DNA of 64,000 nucleotides from Piscinibacter sp047602365. Lineage in GTDB: Bacteria; Pseudomonadota; Gammaproteobacteria; Burkholderiales; Burkholderiaceae_C. The notes below the pieces were generated by a model. That model was not told the DNA's origin, did not search any database, and was given only the letters and a program-made list of their open reading frames with translations. Where the stretch lies: assembly GCA_047602365.1 (NCBI GenBank), contig JASGHM010000001.1:1116001-1180000 (forward strand), read 5' to 3'. The translations under genes were made by a program, and so were the position numbers. Below, piece after piece: positions 34,730-44,044 of this stretch; the first letter of the stretch is position 1; every line of letters begins with the position of its first letter.

Positions 34730-35882
34730 ATGCCCGGACTGCTGCCCGACGTCGATCCCGACGGCCTGCTCGAATATTCGGTGGTCTACACCGACCGCGC
34801 GCTGAACCACATGTCGCGCAAGTTCCAGGGCGTGATGCGCGACATCTCGTCGGTTCTGAAGGACGCCTACCAGGCGCAGTCCGCGATCGTCGTGCCGGGC
34901 AGCGGCAGCTATGGCATGGAAGCCGTGGCGCGCCAGTTCGCCACCGACAAGCCGGTGCTGGTGATCCGCAACGGCTGGTTCAGCTTCCGCTGGACGCAGA
35001 TCTTCGAGATGGGCCGCATCCCGGCCTCGGCGACGGTGATGAAGGCGAAGCTGCAAGGCAGCGGCCGCCAGCAGCCGTTCGCGCCGGCGGCCATCGCCGA
35101 CGTGGTCGCGGCCATCCGCAAGGACAAGCCGGCGGTGGTGTTCGCGCCGCACGTCGAGACCGCGGCCGGCCTGGTGCTGCCCGACGACTACCTGAAGGCC
35201 GTCGCCGACGCGGTGCACGAGGTTGGCGGGCTGTTCGTGCTCGACTGCATCGCCTCCGGCGCGCTGTGGGTGGACATGAAGGCCACCGGCGTCGACGTGC
35301 TGGTCAGCGCGCCGCAGAAGGGCTGGAGCGGCTCGCCCTGCTGCGCCTTCGTGATGCTCGGCGAGCGTGCCCGCGCCGCCATCGACGCCACCACCAGCAG
35401 CAGCTTCGCGATGGACCTGAAGAAGTGGCTGTCGGTGATGGAGACCTACGAGAAGGGCGCCCACGTCTACCACACCACCATGCCGACCGACGCGCTGACC
35501 AAGACGCGCGACGCGATGGTCGAAACACGCAGCGCTCGGCTTCGAGAAGCTGCGTGCCGCCCAGCTCGAACTCGGCCGCAAGGTGCGCGCGCTGATGGTG
35601 CGGCGCGGCTTCCCCAGCGTCGCCGCCGAAGGCTTCCAGGCCGCCGGCGTGGTCGTCAGCTACACCGACGACGACGGCCTGCACAGCGCCAAGGCCTTCA
35701 TCGCCGAAGGTGTGCAGAGCGCCTCGGGCGTGCCGCTGCAATGCGACGAGCCGGCCGACTTCAAGACCTTCCGCATCGGCCTGTTCGGCCTCGAGAAGCT
35801 GCAGCACGTCGACCGCACGGTGGCCAACCTGGAAGCCGCGCTGGACCGCATCGCGGCGGTCGGCCAGCGCGCCGCGGCCTGA
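34730..35882 (+). CDS. Class V aminotransferase, alanine-glyoxylate type (frameshifted)
   Basis: A PLP-dependent class V aminotransferase of about 383 residues after one base is discounted. The PLP lysine lies in VDVLVSAPQKGWSG (about residue 197), with cofactor contacts PGSGSYGMEAVARQ and LFVLDCIASG upstream. It most resembles alanine/serine-glyoxylate aminotransferases. Near 35529 the reading frame shifts +1; the C-terminal domain then continues LGFEKLRAAQLELGRKVRAL to 35882. The stop touches the convergent glycerophosphodiesterase gene with no gap. It may recycle amino nitrogen or glyoxylate; its tie to the amide locus is inferred from position only. Confidence 0.82.
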
Positions 35883-36851
35883 TCAGTTGCCGAACGCGCG
35901 CGGCAGCGGCAGGCCGCGTGCGCGCATCGCGTCGCGGCCGCGGTCGGGGTAGTCGGTGATCAGGCCGTCGACGCCCCAGGCCATCAGCGTGTCCATATCG
36001 GCACGCTCGTTGATGGTCCAGGGCAGCACCTGCAGGCCCAGCGCCTGTGCCTCCTTCACCAGGGCCGGGCTCAGGTCGTAGCCGCTGGGCGACCAGACCG
36101 TGCAGCCGGCGGCCTTGACCATCTTCGGCACGCTGCCGTGCACGGCCAGCGTCAGCCCGGCGGTCCAGCTGCCGTCGGCGATGGTGTCGAAGCGCCGTGT
36201 CTGCGACGACAGGCAGGCCGTGGGCAGAGCCGGCTCCAGCGCGCGCACCCGCTGCAGCGCACGCCAGTCGAAGCCTTGCACGGTGACCCGGCTCTCCATG
36301 CCGGCCGCCTTCACCTCGGTCAGCAAGGCGTCGACGATCTGTTCCCAGGGCGGTCGCTCGTCGGGACGCTGCGGGTGCATCTTGACCTCGAGGTTGAAGC
36401 GCACCGTGTCGGCACCACGCTGCTTCACCAGCGCGAACAGCTGTGCCAGCGTGGGCACACGTTCGCCGTCGCTCGGCTGCTGCTGCGGGAAGTTCTGCGC
36501 CGTGCTGCTGCCCGGCTTCGCGCGCCCGAGGTCGTAGGCCCGCAGCTGCGCAAGGCTCAGGTCCTTCAATAGCGGGCGCGGTGCGGTGATCCATTCGCCC
36601 TTGGCATCGCGCGCCAGATCCGGGTTCAGCGATGGATCGTGGTGCAGCACGACGACGCCGTCGGCGCTGAGGTGCACGTCGGTCTCCAGCGTGCTCACGC
36701 CGATCGCCAGCGCGCGCTCGAAGGCGGCCAAGGTGTTCTCTGGCGCGAGGCCCCGCGCGCCGCGATGGCCTTGCAGGTCGAAGGCCGACGCGGCCGCGTG
36801 AACCAGCAGCAGCCCGAGCAGCGACGACTGCATCCGCAGCGAGGGTTTCAT
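35883..36851 (-). CDS. Glycerophosphodiester phosphodiesterase (GlpQ/UgpQ family)
   Basis: A 322-residue exported phosphodiesterase with a TIM-barrel GDPD domain. The signal peptide spans residues 1-24 (LLGLLLVHAAASAF). GHRGARGLAPENTLAAF carries the catalytic His-Arg and Glu, ETDVHLSADGVVVLHHDPSL the metal Glu/Asp and second His, and GVDGLITDYPD the end of the barrel. It splits glycerophosphodiesters into glycerol 3-phosphate and an alcohol in the periplasm. The ATG at 36851 starts the signal peptide; a longer reading runs into amiE. It is divergent from amiE, whose operator lies 21 bases before this ATG. Confidence 0.92.
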   Translation of the reverse strand: MKPSLRMQSSLLGLLLVHAAASAFDLQGHRGARGLAPENTLAAFERALAIGVSTLETDVHLSADGVVVLHHDPSLNPDLARDAKGEWITAPRPLLKDLSLAQLRAYDLGRAKPGSSTAQNFPQQQPSDGERVPTLAQLFALVKQRGADTVRFNLEVKMHPQRPDERPPWEQIVDALLTEVKAAGMESRVTVQGFDWRALQRVRALEPALPTACLSSQTRRFDTIADGSWTAGLTLAVHGSVPKMVKAAGCTVWSPSGYDLSPALVKEAQALGLQVLPWTINERADMDTLMAWGVDGLITDYPDRGRDAMRARGLPLPRAFGN

Positions 36852-36871
36852 GCGTGCAGCATGCCACGCGC

Positions 36872-36887
36872 TACGTCGTTCGACGTA
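36872..36887. promoter_or_regulatory. Palindromic operator, amiE promoter region
   Basis: TACGTCGTTCGACGTA is palindromic with 7-base arms around TT. It is the second copy of the motif found before urtA (27870-27885) and matches it at 14 of 16 positions, with the flanks C and TTTCG also similar. It lies 61 bases upstream of the amiE ATG, a usual activator distance. A further small inverted repeat, GCTGCA-A-TGCAGC, sits at 36909-36921. Confidence 0.7.
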
Positions 36888-36948
36888 TTTCGCGCGCTGC
36901 GCCGCTTCGCTGCAATGCAGCCATCGTTCACAGCGGCGGGAGCCCTCC

Positions 36949-37989
36949 ATGCACCACGGCGACATCTCGAGCAGCAAGGACACCGTCGGCGTCGCGGTCG
37001 TCAACTACAAGATGCCGCGCCTGCACACCCAGGCTGAGGTGCTGGCCAACGCGCGGCAGATCGCCGCGATGATCGAGGGCATGAAGATCGGCTTGCCGGG
37101 CCTGGACCTGGTGATCTTCCCCGAGTACAGCACGCACGGGATCATGTACGACTCCAAGGAGATGTACGACACCGCCAGCACCGTGCCGGGCGACGAGACG
37201 GCCATCTTCGCCGCGGCCTGCAGGAAGGCCAAGGTCTGGGGCGTGTTCTCTCTGACCGGCGAGCGCCACGAGGAGCATCCGCACAAGGCGCCGTACAACA
37301 CGCTGATCCTGATGAACGACCAGGGCGAGATCGTCCAGAAGTACCGCAAGATCATGCCCTGGGTGCCGATCGAGGGCTGGTACCCGGGCAACTGCACCTA
37401 CGTCAGCGAGGGCCCCAAGGGCCTGAAGGTCAGCCTGATCATCTGCGACGACGGCAACTACCCGGAGATCTGGCGCGACTGCGCGATGAAGGGCGCCGAG
37501 CTGATCGTGCGCTGCCAGGGCTACATGTACCCGGCCAAGGAGCAGCAGATCATGATGGCCAAGGCGATGGCCTTCGCCAACAACACCTACGTGGCGGTGG
37601 CCAACGCGGCTGGTTTCGACGGCGTGTACTCCTACTTCGGCCACAGCGCCATCGTCGGCTTCGACGGCCGCACGCTGGGCGAGTGCGGCGAGGAGGAGAT
37701 GGGCATCCAGTACGCGGCGCTGAGCAAGAGCCTGATCCGCGATTTCCGCAGGAACGGCCAGAGCGAGAACCACCTGTTCAAGCTGCTGCACCGCGGCTAC
37801 ACCGGCCTGATCAACTCGCGCGAGGGCGACAAGGGCGTCGCCGCCTGCCCCTACGAGTTCTACAGCCAATGGGTCAACGACCCCGAAGGCACGCGCAAGC
37901 GTGTCGAGGCGATCACGCGCGACACGGTGGGCACCGAGGAGGCGCCGATCCCGGGCATCCCGAACCCGGCGACGATGGGCCATCGCTGA
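36949..37989 (+). CDS. amiE: Aliphatic amidase AmiE
   Basis: A 346-residue nitrilase-superfamily amidase, exactly the length of Pseudomonas aeruginosa AmiE and strongly alike from the first residues (HGDISSS-DTVGVAVVNYKMP). The catalytic triad is visible: Glu59 in FPEYS, Lys134 in VQKYRKIMPW and Cys166 in LIICDDGNYPEIW. It converts acetamide, propionamide and similar short amides to ammonia and acids in the cytoplasm. A palindromic operator upstream matches the one before urtA. The MoxR ATPase gene follows in the same direction 11 bases later, recalling the amiE-amiB order in Pseudomonas. Confidence 0.96.
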   Translation: MHHGDISSSKDTVGVAVVNYKMPRLHTQAEVLANARQIAAMIEGMKIGLPGLDLVIFPEYSTHGIMYDSKEMYDTASTVPGDETAIFAAACRKAKVWGVFSLTGERHEEHPHKAPYNTLILMNDQGEIVQKYRKIMPWVPIEGWYPGNCTYVSEGPKGLKVSLIICDDGNYPEIWRDCAMKGAELIVRCQGYMYPAKEQQIMMAKAMAFANNTYVAVANAAGFDGVYSYFGHSAIVGFDGRTLGECGEEEMGIQYAALSKSLIRDFRRNGQSENHLFKLLHRGYTGLINSREGDKGVAACPYEFYSQWVNDPEGTRKRVEAITRDTVGTEEAPIPGIPNPATMGHR

Positions 37990-38000
37990 GGCGGCGTGCG

Positions 38001-38795
38001 ATGGAGGCGATGGAGGCCTACCGCATCCGCGGCGAGCCCTACTACCAGCGCGCCGGCGACGAAGTCGAGCTGTTCGAGGCGGCCTACGCGAAGCGCCTGC
38101 CGCTGCTGCTGAAGGGGCCGACCGGCTGCGGCAAGACCCGCTTCGTCGAGCACATGGCCTGGCGCCTGCGCAAGCCGCTGGTCACCGTGGCCTGCCATGA
38201 CGAACTGAGTGCGGCCGATCTGGTCGGCCGCTGGCTGCTCGACACCGAGGGCACCCGCTGGCAGGACGGCCCGCTGGCGCTGGCCGCGCGCCACGGCGCG
38301 ATCTGCTACCTCGACGAGCTGGTCGAGGCGCGTGCCGACACCACCGTCGTGATCCACCCGCTGGCCGACACGCGCCGCGTGTTGCCGCTGGCGGCACGCA
38401 ACGAGCTGCTGTCGGCGCACCCCGACTTCGCGCTGGTGGTCTCCTACAACCCCGGCCCGCTGGCGCGCGAGCTGAAGCCGTCGACGCGGCAGCGCTTCTG
38501 CGCGCTGGAGTTCCACTACCCGGCGCCGGAGACCGAGGCAGCCATCGTCGCGCGCGAGTCGGGCCTGGCGCTCGACGCCGCCGCCAACGTCGTCGCCTTC
38601 GGCGTGCGCACCCGGCGGCTGCAGGGCCACGGCCTCGACGAAGGCGCCTCGACACGCATGCTGGTGCACGCCGCAGTGCTGGCGGCGCAGGGCGTGGCAG
38701 CGCGGCGCGCCTGCCGAATGGCGGTGGTCGATGCACTGAGCGACGAGCCCGGTGTGCACGAGGCGCTGCTGGCGGCGCTGGACGCCTCTTACTGA
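38001..38795 (+). CDS. MoxR-family AAA ATPase (CbbQ/NirQ/NorQ type)
   Basis: A 264-residue AAA+ ATPase. Walker A is LLLKGPTGCGKTRFVEHMAW (about residue 35), Walker B is AICYLDELVEA and the sensor 1 region is LVVSYNPGP. TRQRFCALEFHYP carries the arginine finger region. The C-terminal small domain is typical of CbbQ/NorQ. These ATPases work with a vWA partner (CbbO/NorD), here the next gene 9 bases on, to remodel or activate a client enzyme. Position right after amiE makes the amidase or a co-regulated enzyme a possible client. The equivalent spot in the Pseudomonas amidase operon is held by amiB, also an ATPase. Confidence 0.9.
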   Translation: MEAMEAYRIRGEPYYQRAGDEVELFEAAYAKRLPLLLKGPTGCGKTRFVEHMAWRLRKPLVTVACHDELSAADLVGRWLLDTEGTRWQDGPLALAARHGAICYLDELVEARADTTVVIHPLADTRRVLPLAARNELLSAHPDFALVVSYNPGPLARELKPSTRQRFCALEFHYPAPETEAAIVARESGLALDAAANVVAFGVRTRRLQGHGLDEGASTRMLVHAAVLAAQGVAARRACRMAVVDALSDEPGVHEALLAALDASY

Positions 38796-38804
38796 GGCCG
38801 CGCG

Positions 38805-40410
38805 ATGGGTTCCGCACTGCCCGAACCGTTGCTGCGCCCCGAGGCGCCGGCCGATGCCGCTGCGCTCGAGACGCTGCGTCGCACGCTGCGTGCGCTGTGG
38901 GGCATCGACGCCGCGGTGTTCGCCGATGGCGATGTGCCGCACCTGTCCGGCCGCAGCATCCACCTGCCCTGCGCCACGCCCGCCGGCAGCGACGCCGTGG
39001 CCTGGCGCCTGGCCGCGGCGGCCCATGCCGCGGCGCACCTGGTCTACTCGCCGCCGGCGCTCGACGGCCGCGGCCTGAAGCCGCTCGTGCGCGCGCTGGT
39101 CGGCGTGCTGGAGGACGCGCGCATCGAGACCCTGGCCGGCCGCGAGCTGCCGGGGCTGCAGCGCTGGTGGCGCGCGCAGCATGCCGTCACGCCGATGGAT
39201 GGCGAGGGCGTCGAGACACTGCTGCTGCGCCTGGCTCGGGCGCTGGCCGACCCGGGCTACGAGGACCCGCACCCCTGGGTGCGCAAGGGTCGAGCGCTGT
39301 TCTTCCTCGACGCCGGCGGCACCGTGCTGGCCGAGCCCTGCGCCGAGCGGCTGCGCGAGATCGCCTCGCGGCTGGGCCACGACCTCGGCCAGATGCGGCT
39401 GCAGTTCAACGCCAGGAGCTACCGGCCCGGGCCCGACTACCGCGACGATCATCGCTGGATGTGGCCGGCAGAAGCCAGCGACGCGGCGCAGGAACAGCCG
39501 CTGCCACCCCCGCCGGGGCGCACGCCGCCGGCGGCCGAACCCGACGACACGGCCGTGCGCCACCCGGAGTGGGACCGCCTGATTGCGCGGCTGCGGCCAG
39601 CCTGGTGTCGGATCGCCGAGCAGCGCGCCGCGGCGATCGACGCCACCGGCACGCTGCCGCCCGAGGCGCCGGGCATCTGGCGGCGCGCGCTGCTCGGTGC
39701 GCGAGCCGGCGGCCGCTGGCAGCTGCGCCACGACGGCCCGCGCATCGACCTCGACGCGCTGCTGCGCCTGCGCATCGCACGCCGCGGCGGCCTCGCCGGC
39801 GACGAGCGTGTGCATCGTGGCCGTTCGCGCGAGCGCCGGACGGGCAGCGTGCTGCTGCTGATCGACCAGTCGGCCTCGACCGCGACGCCCATGGGCACGG
39901 CCGGCCGCAGCCAGCTGCAGGCCGCCGCGCAGCTCGCCTGGCTGGCCGCACGTGCGCTGTCCGAGCGTCGGCCTCGCCACCTCGATCGCCGCCTTCAGCT
40001 CGAACGGCCGCCACGCGGTGCGCTGGCGGCAGGTGCAGGGTTTCGGCGAGCCGCTCGACGCCGCCTGCCACGCCCGCCTGGCCGCGCTGCGCAGTGCCGG
40101 CTCGACGCGCCTCGGCGCCGCGCTGCGCCATGCGGCACGACAGCTGGTGCGGCGGCGCGACGGCGAGCAGCTGCTGCTGGTGATCAGCGACGGCGAGGCG
40201 CACGACATCGACGTGCACGACCCGCATTACCTGTTGGCCGATGCCCGCCACGCCGCGCGGCGCGCCCAGCGCCAGGGGCTGCGGCTGGCCTGCCTGGTGG
40301 CGTCGCCGGCCGATGCCGGCGCGGCACGGCGCATCTTCGGCGCGCGTGCGGTGGCAGCGCTGGACGGGCCGGACGCGCTGCCGCGGACCCTGCGGCGACT
40401 GCTGGGCTGA
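38805..40410 (+). CDS. CbbO/NorD-like von Willebrand factor A protein (frameshifted)
   Basis: A protein of about 534 residues after one base is discounted. The N-terminal 330 residues are helical and acidic/Arg-rich, as in CbbO/NorD. A C-terminal vWA domain begins GSVLLLIDQSASTATPMGTA, holding the DxSxS metal site. Near 39965 the frame shifts +1 (CTGTCCGAGCGTCGGC, where one base fewer is expected). The domain then continues VGLATSIAAFSSNGRHAVRW, with GSTRLGAALRHA and LLLVISDGEAHDIDV (second and third metal-site elements). It pairs with the MoxR ATPase upstream. The break is probably a sequence error because both halves are well conserved. Confidence 0.83.
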
Positions 40411-40453
40411 CGCCGCTGCGCGGGACCCAAGTCCGGTCGGGCTTGCCAGTTAC

Positions 40454-40487
40454 TGGTCGATTGACCAATAATTGGTAGGTTCACCAA
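40454..40487. promoter_or_regulatory. Phased TGGT/ACCA half-sites, likely TetR operator
   Basis: Half-sites TGGTC (40454), GACCA (40463), ATTGGT (40471) and ACCAA (40483) alternate about every 9-10 bases. They form three overlapping inverted repeats, including ACCAAT-A-ATTGGT (40464-40476). They end 9 bases before the TetR ATG. This is typical of TetR autoregulatory operators that bind two dimers. Confidence 0.65.
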
Positions 40488-40495
40488 GCCTTGCC

Positions 40496-41152
40496 ATGCC
40501 TCGCCCCTCCCGCCAGCTCGACCAGGCCCTGCTCGCCAGCGGCCGCGAGCTCTACCCGCAGCTCGGCGCCGCGGCGCTGTCGGTGCGTGCGCTGGCCGAG
40601 CACGCCGGCGTCAACGCCGGCATGTTCCACTACCACTTCGAGAGCAAGGAGGCCTTCCTGCGCACGCTGCTGCAGCAGCTCTACGAAGAGATGTTCGCCG
40701 AGCTCAGCGCGGAGGCCATGCTGCCCGGCGCACCGCTGCAGCGGCTGCGCCAGGTGCTGGTGGCGGTCGGCCGGTTCCTGCGCAGCCATGGCGCGGTGGT
40801 CGGCCGCATCTGGGCCGATGCCGGCCAGGGCGAGCCGGTGGCGCGCGAGTTCCTGCAGGCCAACGCGCCGCGCCATGCCGGCCTGCTGATGGCGCTGTTC
40901 GACGAAGCCGAGCGAGCGGCGACGCTCGTGCCGATGCCGCCGCTGCAGCGCATGACCTTCGTGATGGGTGCGGTGGCCGCGCCGGTGCTGGTGGCGATGC
41001 GCATCGCCGAGCTCGGTGTCGCGCCGAAACCGCTGCGGCCGATGATCGAGCCGCAGGTGCTGTCGGACGCCGCGATCCTGGCGCGTGCCGACCTGGCGCT
41101 GGCCGCGCTGCGCAGGCCTCCTCGGAAGGAACGGAAGGACGACCATGCCTGA
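40496..41152 (+). CDS. TetR-family repressor (CecR-like)
   Basis: A 218-residue TetR regulator. The N-terminal helix-turn-helix (about 12-55) reads LSVRALAEHAGVNAGMFHYH then FESKEAFLRTLL. The helical C-terminal domain should bind an export substrate. It is the first gene of a four-gene exporter operon laid out like cecR-ybhG-ybhF-ybhS in enteric bacteria, and its stop overlaps the adaptor ATG by 8 bases. Phased inverted repeats just upstream probably mediate autorepression. The ATG at 40496 is preferred over an upstream TTG. Confidence 0.92.
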   Translation: MPRPSRQLDQALLASGRELYPQLGAAALSVRALAEHAGVNAGMFHYHFESKEAFLRTLLQQLYEEMFAELSAEAMLPGAPLQRLRQVLVAVGRFLRSHGAVVGRIWADAGQGEPVAREFLQANAPRHAGLLMALFDEAERAATLVPMPPLQRMTFVMGAVAAPVLVAMRIAELGVAPKPLRPMIEPQVLSDAAILARADLALAALRRPPRKERKDDHA

Positions 41153-42113
41153 CTCACCTCGCCGGGCCGGTGCGCTGGCCCTCGCCGGCTTGGCCTTGCT
41201 GGCCGCCTGCGGCCCCGCCCCCGCACCCGGCTGGGCCGGCTACGTCGAGGCCGAGCAGCTCTACCTGGCCGCACCGCTGGCCGGGCGGTTGCAGACGCTG
41301 GACGTGCAGGCCGGCCAGCAGGTGGCGCGCGGCGCACTGCTGTTCACGCTCGACGACGAGGCCGAACGCGCGGCGCGCGACGAAGCGCAGGCCCGTGTCG
41401 ACAGCGCCCGCGCGCAGGCCGCCAACATCGAGAGCGGCAAACGGCGCGAGGAGATCGCCGTCACCGACGCGCAGCTCGCCCAGGCGCGGGCGCAGGCGGC
41501 GCTGGCACGCAGCGAGCTGGCGCGCGAGCAGCAGCTGGTCGACCAGGGTTTCGTCTCGAAGGCGCGGCTCGACGACGCACGCACGGCGGTCGAGCAGACC
41601 GGCGCGCGTGTCGCCGAGCTGGAGGCCACACGCCGCGTCGCCACGCTGCCGGCGCGGCGCGACGAGCGCAGCGCCGCGATGGCCCAGGCCGAGGCGGCCA
41701 GCCAGGCGCTGCGCGCCAGCGACTGGCGCACGCAGCAGAAGCGCCAGAGCGCGCCGGTCGACGCGCTGGTGGCCGACACCTACTTCCGCCCCGGCGAGTA
41801 CGTCGCCGCCGGCCAGCCGGTGCTGGCGCTGCTGCCGCCGGCCAACCTGAAGGCCCGCTTCTTCGTCGCCGAGACCGAGGTGGCGACACTGGCCGCCGGG
41901 CAGGCGGTGACGCTGCGCTGCGACGGCTGCGGCGAGCCGATCGCCGCGCGCATCAGCCGCATCGCGATGCAGGCCGAGTACACGCCCCCGGTGATCTACT
42001 CGAACGCGCAGCGCGCCAAGCTGGTCTTCCTGGTCGAGGCGAAACCGGAGGCGAAGGACGCCACCCGGCTGCGCCCCGGCCAGCCGCTGGACGTGCGCCG
42101 CGCCGGCGGTTGA
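41145..42113 (+). CDS. HlyD/YbhG-family periplasmic adaptor
   Basis: A 322-residue membrane-fusion protein. The N-terminus is a lipoprotein signal (ALAGLALLAACGPAP, Cys about 23) where E. coli YbhG has a plain signal. Lipoyl half-motifs (EQLYLAAPLAGRLQTLDVQA) flank a long coiled coil (about 75-200) rich in Ala, Arg and Glu. A beta-barrel domain follows with PGEYVAAGQPVLALLPP. It should link the ABC-2 exporter encoded next to an outer-membrane channel such as TolC. Its ATG is inside the tetR gene, giving an 8-base overlap. Confidence 0.9.
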   Translation: MPDSPRRAGALALAGLALLAACGPAPAPGWAGYVEAEQLYLAAPLAGRLQTLDVQAGQQVARGALLFTLDDEAERAARDEAQARVDSARAQAANIESGKRREEIAVTDAQLAQARAQAALARSELAREQQLVDQGFVSKARLDDARTAVEQTGARVAELEATRRVATLPARRDERSAAMAQAEAASQALRASDWRTQQKRQSAPVDALVADTYFRPGEYVAAGQPVLALLPPANLKARFFVAETEVATLAAGQAVTLRCDGCGEPIAARISRIAMQAEYTPPVIYSNAQRAKLVFLVEAKPEAKDATRLRPGQPLDVRRAGG

Positions 42114-42123
42114 GGAGCGTGCG

Positions 42124-42885
42124 GTGAGCGAGCTGGCCATCGACGTGCGCGGCCTGACCAAGCGCTACGGCGGCCGCGCGGTGGTCGACGACATCGCGCT
42201 GCAGGTCGGCCGCGGCCGCATCTGCGGCTTCCTCGGCCCCAACGGCAGCGGCAAGACGACCACCATCCGCATGCTCTGCGGCCTGCTGACGCCGGACGCC
42301 GGCAGCGGCAGTTGCCTGGGCCTGGACATCGTGCGCGAGGCGCGCGCGATCAAGCGCCAGGTCGGCTACATGACGCAGAAGTTCGGCCTCTACGAAGACC
42401 TGTCGATCCGCGAGAACCTCGACTTCGTCGCCCGCCTGTTCGAGCTGCCGCGGCGCCGCGAGGCGGTCGACGCCGCGCTCGAACGGCTCGGCCTTGCCTC
42501 GCGCCAGCAGCAGCTCGCCGGCGCGCTGTCCGGCGGCTGGAAGCAGCGGCTCGCGCTGGCCGCCTGCATGATCCACGAACCGCGCCTGCTGCTGCTCGAC
42601 GAGCCGACCGCCGGCGTCGACCCGAAGGCGCGGCGCGAGTTCTGGGACGAGATCCACCGCCTCGCGACGCAGGGCATGACGGTGCTGGTGTCGACCCACT
42701 ACATGGACGAGGCCGAGCGCTGCCACGAGCTGGTCTACATCGCCTACGGCCACGTGCTGGCGCGCGGCAACGCCGGGCAGATCGTCGCCGAGGCCGGCGC
42801 CACCGACCTCGAGGACGCCTTCGTGCGCCTGATCGGCCGCGCGCAGGACAACTTCGCCGCCGCGCCGGCGGGAGCGCGCGCATGA
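42124..42885 (+). CDS. ABC-2 exporter ATP-binding protein (YbhF-like half)
   Basis: A 253-residue ATPase. Walker A is FLGPNGSGKTTTIRMLCGLL and the signature is LSGGWKQRLALAACM, with GGWKQ typical of the YbhF/DrrA class. Walker B is LLLLDEPTAGVDP, and the switch His lies in VSTHYMDEAE. It is a single nucleotide-binding domain, whereas E. coli YbhF has two, so the functional unit is probably a homodimer. The GTG start (42124) follows a GAGGAGC ribosome-binding site. Its stop overlaps the permease ATG (ATGA). Confidence 0.92.
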   Translation: MSELAIDVRGLTKRYGGRAVVDDIALQVGRGRICGFLGPNGSGKTTTIRMLCGLLTPDAGSGSCLGLDIVREARAIKRQVGYMTQKFGLYEDLSIRENLDFVARLFELPRRREAVDAALERLGLASRQQQLAGALSGGWKQRLALAACMIHEPRLLLLDEPTAGVDPKARREFWDEIHRLATQGMTVLVSTHYMDEAERCHELVYIAYGHVLARGNAGQIVAEAGATDLEDAFVRLIGRAQDNFAAAPAGARA

Positions 42886-44015
42886 GCCGTTTCTCGCTGG
42901 CAAGAACACTCGCCGTGTTCATCAAGGAGTTCCAGCAGATGCTGCGCGACCGCCTGACCTTCGCGATGGCGGTGGGCGTGCCGATCCTGCAGCTGGTGCT
43001 GTTCGGCTACGCGATCAACACCGACCCGAAGGGCCTGCCCACCGTGGTGGTGGCCGCCGACGGCGGGCCGCTGGTGCGCAGCTTCGTGGCGGCGCTGCAG
43101 AACACCGGCTACTTCCGCATCACCCACCCGGGCAGCAGCGAGGCCGAGGCCGATGCGCTGATCGAGCGCGGCGCGGTGCAGTTCATGGTCGTGGTCCCGC
43201 CGGACTTCGAGCGTGCGCTGCTGCGCGGCGAGCGGCCGGCGCTGCTGGTCTCGGTCGACGCCACCGACCCCTCCGCCTCGGGCAACGCGATTGCCGCGCT
43301 GAACAACGTCGCGGCGCAGGCGCTGCGCCACGACCTGGTCGGCGCGTTGCAGCCGCTGAACGCCGGCGCCGCACCCTTCGAGCTGCGTGTGCACCGGCGC
43401 TACAACCCCGAGGGCCTGTCGCGCTACAACATCGTGCCCGGGCTGATCGGCACCATCCTGACGATGACCATGGTCATGCTGACCTCGCTGGCGATGACGC
43501 GCGAGCGCGAACGCGGCACGATGGAGAACCTGCTGGCCACGCCGGTGCGGCCGGGCGAGGTGATGGCCGGCAAGATCCTGCCCTACGTGCTGATCGGCTA
43601 CCTGCAGCTGGGCGTGATCCTCGGCGCCGCCTGGCTGCTGTTCGAGGTGCCGATGGTCGGCAGCTTCACGCTGCTGATGGTGATGATCGGCGTGTTCATC
43701 GTCGCCAACCTGGCGGTCGGCTTCACCTTCTCGACGCTGGCGCGCAACCAGCTGCAGGCGATGCAGATGACCTTTTTCTTCTTTCTGCCGTCGATGCTGC
43801 TGTCGGGCTTCATGTTCCCCTTCGCCGGCATGCCCGAATGGGCGCAGGCGATCGGCGAGGCGCTGCCGCTGACCCACTTCCTGCGCATCGTGCGCGGCAT
43901 CCTGCTCAAGGGCAACGGCGCGGCGCAGCTGCTGCCCGAGCTGTGGCCGATGCTGGCCTTCCTGGCGGTGGCCGGCATCGTCGCGCTGAAGCGCTATCGT
44001 CAGACCCTGGATTAG
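42882..44015 (+). CDS. ABC-2 type exporter permease (YbhS/YbhR-like)
   Basis: A 377-residue ABC-2 permease. There is one membrane helix at the N-terminus (LTFAMAVGVPILQLVLFGYA), a large extracytoplasmic domain (about 45-180) and five helices in the C-terminal half (about 185-370). The MTRERERGTMENLLATPVRP motif between helices is the family signature. Enteric systems carry two such permeases (YbhS and YbhR); only one is present here, so it probably works as a homodimer. Substrates of related pumps include antibiotics and sodium ions, but none can be assigned. The gene overlaps the ATPase stop by 4 bases. Confidence 0.91.
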   Translation: MSRFSLARTLAVFIKEFQQMLRDRLTFAMAVGVPILQLVLFGYAINTDPKGLPTVVVAADGGPLVRSFVAALQNTGYFRITHPGSSEAEADALIERGAVQFMVVVPPDFERALLRGERPALLVSVDATDPSASGNAIAALNNVAAQALRHDLVGALQPLNAGAAPFELRVHRRYNPEGLSRYNIVPGLIGTILTMTMVMLTSLAMTRERERGTMENLLATPVRPGEVMAGKILPYVLIGYLQLGVILGAAWLLFEVPMVGSFTLLMVMIGVFIVANLAVGFTFSTLARNQLQAMQMTFFFFLPSMLLSGFMFPFAGMPEWAQAIGEALPLTHFLRIVRGILLKGNGAAQLLPELWPMLAFLAVAGIVALKRYRQTLD

Positions 44016-44044
44016 GGCCTGTTCACTCTACCGGGAGGCGCGCG

